Shown here: positions 50,417-64,000 of the stretch, one piece after another | Position numbering within the stretch: position 1 is the stretch's first letter | How the letters are laid out: the number at the start of each line of letters is the position of its first letter | Made by a program: the position numbers and the translations under genes | The notes under the pieces: model-generated | Databases searched by the model: none | What the model was told of the DNA's origin: nothing | What the model saw: only the letters and a program-made list of their open reading frames with translations | Assembly: GCF_000745175.1 (NCBI RefSeq) | Contig: NZ_JQNI01000002.1 | Location: 411,001 to 475,000, forward strand | Length of the DNA stretch: 64,000 nt | Direction of reading: 5' to 3' | Source: Deinococcus sp. YIM 77859 | GTDB taxonomy: Bacteria; Deinococcota; Deinococci; Deinococcales; Deinococcaceae

Positions 50417-50760
50417 TGGCACAGGAGACGCCGACCGCGCTGCCCGATACTCCCCCCCGGGAGGAAGCCTGCGGCCCTGCGGGCCGTCACCTCTGTATGC
50501 CCGAGGATAGCCGCAAGCGGGCAGCCCGGCGTCTTGCCATTGCCCGCGGGCACCTCGAAAGCATTCGCCGTTCTCTGGAAGACCCGAATGTGTACTGCAT
50601 GGACGTGCTGCGGCAGATCAAGGCCGTGCAGGGGGCGCTTGATGGTGCCGCGAGCGTGGTGTTGCGCGGTCACCTCGAAGCGCACGTGGCGACGGCCGCC
50701 GCGCGTGGTGACGAAAAGGAACTTGTCGACGAGCTGATGGAACTGCTGAAGTACGCCTAA
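50416..50760 (+). CDS. csoR: CsoR-type copper-sensing repressor with Cys-His-His ligand set
   Basis: 114 residues of the CsoR/FrmR (DUF156) family, all-helical. Core: RLAIARGHLESIRRSLEDPN, VYCMDVLRQIKAVQGALDGA, LRGHLEAHV. Cys in VYCMD and His in RGHLE are the first two metal ligands; where typical CsoR has the third ligand Cys (HxxxC), this protein has His (GHLEAH). A C-H-H set is known in the copper-sensing CsoR of Thermus thermophilus and is found also in nickel/cobalt RcnR; the copper genes around it favour copper. An extra N-terminal segment carries two more Cys. It should repress copA and copZ until Cu(I) binds. Confidence 0.9.
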   Translation: MAQETPTALPDTPPREEACGPAGRHLCMPEDSRKRAARRLAIARGHLESIRRSLEDPNVYCMDVLRQIKAVQGALDGAASVVLRGHLEAHVATAAARGDEKELVDELMELLKYA

Positions 50761-50881
50761 CGTCCCGCGTTCTTCTGGCCCATGTGCTAGTGTGCGCCTG
50801 CACGGGCGGTGGCCGTAGAGGGGAACCCAGCCGCAGCGGCGCCGCCAAAGCCTGCCCTGGAGAGGGCCACAGAGGTACTGC

Positions 50882-51103
50882 ATGGTTCTGACGCTGTTTA
50901 TCATTCTGTTCGCCCTGGTCTGCGTGGGGCTGGTGTTCTTTGTGCTGCTTCAGGTGCCCAAGCAGGCAGGTCTGAGCGCCAGCATGGCTTCCGGCGGCTC
51001 ACTGCTTGGCGGGCGCGGCGTAGAAGGCGGCTTGGTACGCGTCACGAGCGTGCTGGGCGGCCTCTTCATGCTGCTGGCCCTGCTGATGAACGTCGTGTCG
51101 TAG
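50882..51103 (+). CDS. secG: Protein translocase subunit SecG
   Basis: 73 residues with two membrane helices (VLTLFIILFALVCVGLVFFV and LGGLFMLLALLMNVV) and the family linker VLLQVPKQAGLSASMASGGS with GGRGVEG. It supports the SecYE channel. TAGTGT near 50788 is a candidate -10 box, which would give an 80-base leader; AGAGGT lies 6-11 bases before the ATG. Confidence 0.92.
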   Translation: MVLTLFIILFALVCVGLVFFVLLQVPKQAGLSASMASGGSLLGGRGVEGGLVRVTSVLGGLFMLLALLMNVVS

Positions 51104-51123
51104 GCGTTCCGCTTTCCTCACCT

Positions 51124-51149
51124 CGGCTGCCCTGCCTGCGGGGCAGCCG
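51124..51149 (+). terminator. Terminator after secG
   Basis: Arms CGGCTGCCC and GGGCAGCCG with an 8-base loop, followed by the T-rich GTTGTCTCTTT. Confidence 0.65.
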
Positions 51150-51238
51150 TGTTGTCTCTTTGGAGCTCAGGGGGCTGAAGAAAGCTGACTCAGCTGTGAA
51201 TAGGGTGTGTTTGAAGATGCAGAACTGTAACTTCTCTC

Positions 51239-51267
51239 TTGACCTGGTCTAAGCACATCTTTATATT
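51239..51267 (+). promoter_or_regulatory. Promoter of the peptide transporter operon
   Basis: TTGACC (51239-51244), 17 bp, TATATT (51262-51267) in a locally AT-rich stretch. The start codon is 88 bases downstream with AGGAGG before it, so this operon has a true leader. Confidence 0.65.
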
Positions 51268-51354
51268 GACGGCGCTGGAAACCTCAAATAGCTCGTTTGG
51301 ACCGCTCCTGCCTGGGGTCGGAGTGGGTCAGGCGTTCCAGACTCAGGAGGCATC

Positions 51355-53112
51355 ATGAAAAAAGCCCTGTTGGTTGCCCTGGCGATGACCGCCGGTTCCG
51401 CTGTCGCCGCCCCCTTCGTTTGGCCCGCGGCTTGGACGGCCGAGCAGAACACGGCCAACAAGCGCGGTGGTGAGTTCCGTGACTACACGATCTCGGATTT
51501 CAAGACCTTTAACCCCTTCACCAGCGCGGAAGCGACCAGCGTTCCCGACACGATGGCCGAAGGAACGGGCCTGTTTATTCAGGATCCTCGGAACGATGAC
51601 CTCATTCCGTACATGGCGGCGGGTGAGCCCACGGTCAGCAACGGCGGCAAGCGTTTTGTGGTCAAGATCCGCCAGGGCATGAAGTTCAGTGATGGACAGC
51701 CCATCACGGCGGACGACTGGATCACCACCTGGAAGATTCACACCGACGACAAGGTCGGCAGCAACAGCTACGACTCCTTCTTCCTGAACAAGAAGCCCAT
51801 CACCATCAAGAAGATCGACGACTACACCCTGCAGTTTGACTTCCCCCAGGCCAGCTCCCAGGCGTATGTTCGGATGGCCTTTACGCCCTGGCCCGACCAC
51901 ATCTTCGGCAAGGCCTACCGCGCGGGTGGCGCCGAGGCGATCAAAAAGATGTGGACGCTGGGTACCCCCGCCAACCAGATCGTCTCCCCGGGCATGTGGG
52001 TGCTGAGCAGCTACCGCGCCGGTGAGCGCACGGTGTTTGAGCGCAACAAGTACTGGGGCGAGTGGAACAAGGACAGCCGCGGCAACGCGCTGCCCTATCT
52101 GGACCAGTACTCGTACCGCATCACGAGCGACCTGAATGCTGCTCTCGCGGCCTTCCTGGCCGGGCAGATCGATGCTTTCGGTCCGCGCAACGCCGATGAC
52201 CTCGCGCAGATCAAGCGCGCCATCGACAGCGGCAAACTCAAGGCCACGCTGCTTCCCAACGTCAGCCCGCAGGCCAGCAGCCAGTGGATCGTCTTCAACT
52301 GGAACAAGGCCAGCGATCCCGCCAAGCAGAAGCTCTTCCGTGACGTGCGCTTCCGCCGCGCCATGAGCCACATCGCCAACCGTGAGGCCATGATTCAGCT
52401 CGCTCTGGGCGGTCTGGGCTCGGAGAACTACTTCAGCGTGTACCCCATCTTCAAGCAGCAGATCGCTGCTGGGGCGAGCGCGCCCAAGTACCCCTACAAC
52501 CTGGCGGAGGCCAGCAAGCTGCTTGCTCAGCTCGGCTATACCAAGAAGAACGCCCAGGGCTACCTGGTCGACAAGAACGGCAAGGTGCTGGAATTCAACC
52601 TCAGCACCAACGCGGGCAACACCGTTCGTGAACAGCTGGGCCGCATCTTTGCGGACGAGGCCAAGAAGGTCGGTGTGAAGGTCAACTTCACTCCCATCGA
52701 CTTCAACAACCTTGTCAACCAGCTTACCGCCAAGGGTGAGGACCGTCCCTTCGACGCGATTCTGCTGGGGCTTTCGGGCGGCAGCAACATCTGGCCCTTC
52801 GGCAGCAACGTGGTGCCCTGCGGCGGCAACCTGCACAGCTACAACAACAACAGCAAGGGCACCTGCTTGACGCCGCAAGAAAGCCTGATGACCAAGCTGT
52901 ACTACCAGGGTGACGCCGAGATTGATCCGGCGAAGCGCCGCGCCATCGGTGCCCAGCTGATGAAGGCTGAGGGTGAACTCCAGCCCGTGATCTACCTGGT
53001 GGGCGGTAACTACCACGTCGCCTTTAATGAGCGCGTAGGCGGCGAGTACCCGCGCAACCTGATGAACGCCTACTACGGCTCTCGGATGAACGCGCTCACC
53101 TTCATCAAGTAA
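51355..53112 (+). CDS. dppA: Peptide ABC transporter substrate-binding protein
   Basis: 585 residues, SBP_bac_5 family, with signal peptide (cleavage near AVAA). Motifs: GGEFRDYTISDFKTFNPFTS, FSDGQPITADDW (the family signature), DVRFRRAMSHIANREAMIQL and VGGNYHVAFNERVGG. It binds oligopeptides or a related solute outside the membrane and hands them to the permeases that follow. Gene usage of common codons is high, as expected for a strongly expressed binding protein. A G/C-rich hairpin region (53118-53150) separates it from the permease genes and may lower their expression. AGGAGG lies six bases before the ATG. Confidence 0.9.
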   Translation: MKKALLVALAMTAGSAVAAPFVWPAAWTAEQNTANKRGGEFRDYTISDFKTFNPFTSAEATSVPDTMAEGTGLFIQDPRNDDLIPYMAAGEPTVSNGGKRFVVKIRQGMKFSDGQPITADDWITTWKIHTDDKVGSNSYDSFFLNKKPITIKKIDDYTLQFDFPQASSQAYVRMAFTPWPDHIFGKAYRAGGAEAIKKMWTLGTPANQIVSPGMWVLSSYRAGERTVFERNKYWGEWNKDSRGNALPYLDQYSYRITSDLNAALAAFLAGQIDAFGPRNADDLAQIKRAIDSGKLKATLLPNVSPQASSQWIVFNWNKASDPAKQKLFRDVRFRRAMSHIANREAMIQLALGGLGSENYFSVYPIFKQQIAAGASAPKYPYNLAEASKLLAQLGYTKKNAQGYLVDKNGKVLEFNLSTNAGNTVREQLGRIFADEAKKVGVKVNFTPIDFNNLVNQLTAKGEDRPFDAILLGLSGGSNIWPFGSNVVPCGGNLHSYNNNSKGTCLTPQESLMTKLYYQGDAEIDPAKRRAIGAQLMKAEGELQPVIYLVGGNYHVAFNERVGGEYPRNLMNAYYGSRMNALTFIK

Positions 53113-53194
53113 CCTTCCGCCCGCACGTCCTTTTCGGGGGCGGCTCGCACCAGCGGGCTGCCCCCCACGCACGTGAACCCTTCAGGAGCGTTTC

Positions 53195-54175
53195 ATGATC
53201 CCCTTCCTCCTGCGGCGGCTGGTTCAGGCCATCCCGACCCTGCTGCTCTCCAGTGTCCTGATCTTTTTTGTTATCCAGCTGGCTCCCGGCGACTTTCTGA
53301 CCACTGCCCGGCTCAACCCCAACATCAGTCCCGAACAGGTTGCCAACCTGGAGCGGAATTTTGGCCTGGACCGTCCCGTGTGGCAGCAGTACCTGCTGTG
53401 GATGCAGAACATGCTGCGCGGCGACTTCGGCTTGTCGTTCCAATACCAGCAGCCCGTGCTCGAGGTGGTCTGGCCACGCGTTCTGAACTCGTTGTGGCTG
53501 GTGCTGCTGAACCTGTTTTTCTTTTACCTGATTGCCATTCCGGTAGGCGTGTACGGGGCGGTTCGCCAAAACTCGTTGGGTGACAAGGCCATCAACGTGG
53601 TGCTGTACTTTCTGTTGGGCTTCCCCAGCTTCTTTCTGGCGCTGATCACCATCTACCTCATTCTGCAGGTGCGGAATGCGACGGGCCTGGATATTCCGGT
53701 CGGCGGCATGACCAGCAACAACTACGAACAGCTCTCGACGCTTGGGCGAATCTGGGACGTTCTCAAACACCTGCTCATTCCGGCGCTGGTTCTGGCGATT
53801 TCCGATGCGGCTGGTCTCACGCGCGTGATTCGCGGGCAGATGCTGGAGGTCATGCGCTCGGACTATATCCGCACGGCGCGTGCCAAGGGGGTCGGTGAGC
53901 GCAGCGTGATCTGGAAGCACACCTTCCGCAACGGCATCCTGCCCATTGTAGCGGGCATCGGCGGCCTGCTGCCCGGCCTGATTAGCGGTGCAGGCTTCAT
54001 TGAGGTCGTGTTTGCCTATCCTGGCATCACGCCTATGCTGCTCACGGCGATCAACACCCAGGACCTGTACCTGATCGCGGGCTTCACAGTCATCACGACG
54101 GTTTTGCTCATCGTGGGCAACGCCATCAGTGACCTGTTGCTGGCGGTCGTTGACCCGCGCGTGAAGGTGGCCTGA
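53195..54175 (+). CDS. dppB: Peptide ABC transporter permease, DppB type
   Basis: 326 residues, about six membrane helices. Opens with the typical FLLRRLVQAIPTLLLSSVLI and PGDFL..RLNPNISPEQVANLE pattern; the EAA loop is RSDYIRTARAKGVGERSVIW, where the ATPase docks. Forms the channel with DppC. Confidence 0.92.
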   Translation: MIPFLLRRLVQAIPTLLLSSVLIFFVIQLAPGDFLTTARLNPNISPEQVANLERNFGLDRPVWQQYLLWMQNMLRGDFGLSFQYQQPVLEVVWPRVLNSLWLVLLNLFFFYLIAIPVGVYGAVRQNSLGDKAINVVLYFLLGFPSFFLALITIYLILQVRNATGLDIPVGGMTSNNYEQLSTLGRIWDVLKHLLIPALVLAISDAAGLTRVIRGQMLEVMRSDYIRTARAKGVGERSVIWKHTFRNGILPIVAGIGGLLPGLISGAGFIEVVFAYPGITPMLLTAINTQDLYLIAGFTVITTVLLIVGNAISDLLLAVVDPRVKVA

Positions 54176-54185
54176 GGAGACCCCC

Positions 54186-55328
54186 ATGACGACAACGGCT
54201 TCACAAAACCAGACCCGTACTCGCCCGGCCCGGGGTCAGTCGCAATTTGCCGTAGCCTGGGCGCAGTTCCGCAGGAACCGCCTCGCGCAGATCGGCGGCA
54301 CGCTGCTCATCCTGCTGTACCTCATGGCGCTGCTGGCCCCCTTTCTGGCGCCTGACAGCCTGTCGAGCTACTCGACCACGAACATTACCCGGTTCCACCC
54401 GCCCACGCCCATTCACTTCCGTGACCCCGAAACGGGCGCGTTCACTCGGCCCTTCGTGTACCAGTACGCGCAGCAGCTGAACATGGAGACGTTTGTGAAC
54501 GAGTACCGGCCCACCGAGACGCGCTGCCCGATCTACTTTGGCGTGCGTGGCGAGCCCTACCGGCTGCTGGGGTTTATTCCGGGCAACATTCATCTCTTTG
54601 GGACCGGCAGTGAGAACCCTGCCTGCAAGGTGTACCTCTTTGGGGGTGAGGCTCTCGGCCGTGACCTCTTTACTCGCACCATGTACGCCTCGCAGATCTC
54701 GCTCACCATCGGTGTGGGCGCGGTGCTGATCACCACCCTCATCGGGCTTTTTATGGGGGCGGCGGCGGCCTACTTCGGCGGCGTCGTGGATACGGTGATT
54801 ATGCGCATGGTGGAGGTGCTTGCGGCGATTCCTAGCCTCTTCCTCTTGATCCTGCTGCGCTCGGTGTTTCCGCAGGACATCAATCCAATTTTCGCGCTGT
54901 ATATGATCCTGGGTCTGCTGGCCTTTATCGGCTGGGGCGGCCTGGCCCGGGTGGTGCGCGGACAACTCCTCAGCGTGCGAGAACAGGATTTCGTCTCGGC
55001 GGCGCAGGCGCTGGGCGCTGGCAACGGGCGCATCATGTGGCGGCACATGCTGCCCACCATGACCACCTACGTGATTGTGACCCTCAGCCTGGCCATTCCA
55101 AGCTACATCCTGCTGGAATCGAGCCTGAGCTTCCTGGGCATCGGCGCGGTCGAGCCCTATGTCTCCTGGGGCGGCCTGCTGAGCCAGGCGCAGGAGGGCG
55201 GCTTTGCCAGCATCACGCAGCGGCCCTGGGTGCTGATTCCCGGTTTCTTCATCGTGTTTACGGTGATGTGCTTCCAGCTGCTGGGTGACGGCCTGCGCGA
55301 CGCCTTTGACCCACGCAAGCGCCAGTAA
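54186..55328 (+). CDS. dppC: Peptide ABC transporter permease, DppC type
   Basis: 380 residues, longer than the usual 300, because of an extra periplasmic region (residues 55-145, from LSSYSTTNITRFHPPTPIHF to GSENPACKVYLF) between the first and second helices. The EAA loop is QDFVSAAQALGAGNGRIMWR. RBS GAGGAG seven bases before the ATG; ten bases after dppB. The long insertion contains two Cys (RCPIYFGV and PACKVYL) that could form a disulfide. Confidence 0.9.
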   Translation: MTTTASQNQTRTRPARGQSQFAVAWAQFRRNRLAQIGGTLLILLYLMALLAPFLAPDSLSSYSTTNITRFHPPTPIHFRDPETGAFTRPFVYQYAQQLNMETFVNEYRPTETRCPIYFGVRGEPYRLLGFIPGNIHLFGTGSENPACKVYLFGGEALGRDLFTRTMYASQISLTIGVGAVLITTLIGLFMGAAAAYFGGVVDTVIMRMVEVLAAIPSLFLLILLRSVFPQDINPIFALYMILGLLAFIGWGGLARVVRGQLLSVREQDFVSAAQALGAGNGRIMWRHMLPTMTTYVIVTLSLAIPSYILLESSLSFLGIGAVEPYVSWGGLLSQAQEGGFASITQRPWVLIPGFFIVFTVMCFQLLGDGLRDAFDPRKRQ

Positions 55329-55338
55329 GACTGCTCCC

Positions 55339-55372
55339 GCACCGTGCCCAACTTGCCGGTAGGGCACGGTGC
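55339..55372 (+). other. Stable hairpin between dppC and dppD
   Basis: Perfect 11-bp arms GCACCGTGCCC and GGGCACGGTGC with a 12-base loop. There is no T-run after it, so it is more likely an RNA processing or stability element than a terminator; it separates the permease from the ATPase part of the operon. Confidence 0.5.
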
Positions 55373-55423
55373 GCGCTGTATCATCAGGAACGTGTTTCGC
55401 AATAGGTTGCGTACGGAGGAAAA

Positions 55424-57501
<2,078 letters not shown>

Positions 57502-57518
57502 GTGACCAGCCGTATCAG

Positions 57519-57545
57519 GCCCCTGCCCCGCGCGGGGGCTTTTTG
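57519..57545 (+). terminator. Terminator at the end of the peptide transporter operon
   Basis: G/C-rich stem formed by GCCCC and GGGGC around CCCCGCGC-type sequence, followed by TTTTT (57541-57545 approximately). Confidence 0.7.
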
Positions 57546-57600
57546 CTGGTTACTGCCCCACTCTCACACTTCATCAGCCCGTGGGCGGCAAGCTGCTCTC

Positions 57601-58878
57601 ATGAGGAGCATTGTGACGCTGGCCCTGTTGGCCACCCTGGGAACCGCCTCGGCCGCCGACCTCCGGATCTATCCCAGCTTCGCGGAGGTGCGTGAACCTG
57701 TGCGAGCTGCCGGGACCACCCTGACGGTCACGCTGCCCGAGGCCGCCTGGGCGGGCCTTCTTCCCGGCACCCTGGATCTGGACGGCCTTCGTTTTAGCAG
57801 CGCCGTGCAGCGGCAGGAGGCAGGCTGGCTGGCCTCGCTGGAGGGCAAACGGGTGTACGTGAACAAGGAGGACGGCCGTGCAGAACCCGTCACGCTGGTT
57901 CGTGCCCGTGACCTGCTTGTGCGGGACGCGCAGGGCCGTTACCGAACGGTGCGCTTCGAGGAGCTGATCTTCGACGTGCTGCCGCCCCCCAACCCGCAGG
58001 CGCCCACCCAGACGCTCACCTTTACGCTGCCGCAGCCGGGAAGCGGCACCCTGTCCTACCTCACCCGCGCCGTGACCTGGGCACCGCGCTATACCCTGGA
58101 CGCCAGTGCCAGCGGCGCGCAGCTCTCGGCCCTGGCCGATATTCGCAACACCGCCGATCTCGCCTACGACGTCAAGACGACCGAACTCTATGCCGGAGAC
58201 GTGAACGTACAGGGACCGCCGATGCCCGCGCCGTACATGAGTGCCCGGGTTGAGGCCACCGCCGCTGCCGACGCCGCGCCCAAAATCAACTCGCTTGGCG
58301 AGCTGCGCGGCCTGTACCGCTACGCGCTTTCTACCCCCTTCACCCTTCCGGCCAACAGCACGGTCACGTTGCCCTTTCTGGCGCCCAAGCTGACGCTGTT
58401 TGAGCGGTATGCGGGCCTGAACACCTACTTCACGCCCCAGAATAGCTCCGGCACCCTCAGCCGCTTCTACCGCCTCAAAGCTGACCAGCGTCTGCCGGGC
58501 GGCAGCCTAACGGTGCGCGAGGAGGGCCGTATTGTTGGACAAACCACTCTGACTGAGACCCCAAAGGGTGAGCTGATTGAATTCAGCCTAGGCAGTGATC
58601 CCGACGTTCGCTACACGCGAACCGTCCAGCTTCTGAGCAGCGACCGGAACCCCCAGGGCAACGTCCTGAGAAGCACCTACCGAGTGACCTATGCCTTCGA
58701 GAACAGCAAAGACCGCCCTGTCCGTGCCGAAGTCACCGAACGGGTCAACGGTCGCCGCATTCTGATCGACGGCGTGACCAAGGGCCAGAATGCTTCCGCC
58801 GAGCTGCGTGTAGATGTGCCCGCCAACGGCAAGGTGACAAAGAGCCTGACACTGGTCATCGACAACAGCGAGCAGTAG
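57601..58878 (+). CDS. DUF4139-type secreted protein
   Basis: 425 residues with a signal peptide (cleavage near ASAA). The body matches the DUF4139 pattern: a beta-rich N-terminal part, then [40 protein letters not shown] and a long set of beta strands. It probably lies in the periplasm or on the surface; the function is unknown. The stop codon lies one base before the leader of array 2, so there is no downstream terminator other than the inverted repeat in the leader. Confidence 0.8.
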   Translation: MRSIVTLALLATLGTASAADLRIYPSFAEVREPVRAAGTTLTVTLPEAAWAGLLPGTLDLDGLRFSSAVQRQEAGWLASLEGKRVYVNKEDGRAEPVTLVRARDLLVRDAQGRYRTVRFEELIFDVLPPPNPQAPTQTLTFTLPQPGSGTLSYLTRAVTWAPRYTLDASASGAQLSALADIRNTADLAYDVKTTELYAGDVNVQGPPMPAPYMSARVEATAAADAAPKINSLGELRGLYRYALSTPFTLPANSTVTLPFLAPKLTLFERYAGLNTYFTPQNSSGTLSRFYRLKADQRLPGGSLTVREEGRIVGQTTLTETPKGELIEFSLGSDPDVRYTRTVQLLSSDRNPQGNVLRSTYRVTYAFENSKDRPVRAEVTERVNGRRILIDGVTKGQNASAELRVDVPANGKVTKSLTLVIDNSEQ

Positions 58879-58879
58879 A

Positions 58880-61112
<2,233 letters not shown>

Positions 61113-61117
61113 CGGCC

Positions 61118-64000
<2,883 letters not shown>

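Noticed and set aside
51343..53172. 609-codon frame opposite dppA
   Set aside because: Shadow; the sense strand has a signal peptide, promoter and family signature.

Overview
The window looks like a chromosomal segment of a Deinococcus species. The evidence is high GC, a bacteriophytochrome that reads like the D. radiodurans protein with its haem oxygenase and response regulator, and many genes with a TANNNT -10 box only 6-9 bases before the start codon, the leaderless arrangement common in Deinococcus. No plasmid, prophage or replication genes are present, apart from holA (DNA polymerase III delta). Most genes are housekeeping genes packed into short operons with ATGA or GTGA overlaps.

Layout. 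1-2505: ABC-2 type exporter (ATPase cut by the window edge, plus two permeases). 2506-13618: type III-B CRISPR-Cas locus, with array 1 (36 repeats), its leader, and an eight-gene minus-strand operon cmr1-cmr2-cmr3-cmr4-cmr5-cmr6, a CARF-HEPN effector and a second CARF protein with a RelE-like C-terminus. 13843-26450: ene-reductase, LolD-like ATPase, CRP/FNR regulator, RlmI-like methyltransferase, Ser/Thr kinase, holA, CBS-ACT protein, two Skp/OmpH proteins, electron transfer flavoprotein, a phospholipase A2-like lipoprotein and a CxxCxxCC protein. 26485-38919: HD-GYP protein, a decayed IS200/IS605 element, upp, a lipid-linked glycan cluster, a delta-60 lipoprotein, a TPR protein and a large P-loop/TPR protein. 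38939-42202: phytochrome operon. 42351-47497: small operons, purD and tRNA-Leu(CAA). 47529-50760: divergent copper module copA and copZ-csoR with two candidate CsoR operators. 50882-58878: secG, a dpp-type peptide importer and a DUF4139-type protein. 58880-61112: second leader and array 2 (29 repeats). 61118-64000: metF and the C-terminal part of metH.

How the CRISPR parts fit together. Both arrays use the same 37-bp repeat, which folds into a 9-bp hairpin with a C(UUCG)G tetraloop and ends in the 8-nt tag ATTGAAAC. Their 179-bp leaders differ at one base and lie in opposite orientation, 53.6 kb apart. Cas10 (Cmr2) has the GGDD cyclase motif but no HD nuclease domain. Defence therefore probably rests on target RNA cutting by Cmr4 and on cyclic oligoadenylate signalling to two different CARF effectors, a HEPN RNase and a putative ribosome-dependent RelE-type RNase. 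No cas1, cas2 or cas6 lies in the window.

The strongest leads are the CARF-RelE-like effector beside a CARF-HEPN effector, the inverted duplicated leader-array units, spacers that contain pieces of the repeat, the CsoR with a C-H-H ligand set, and the IS605 relic.
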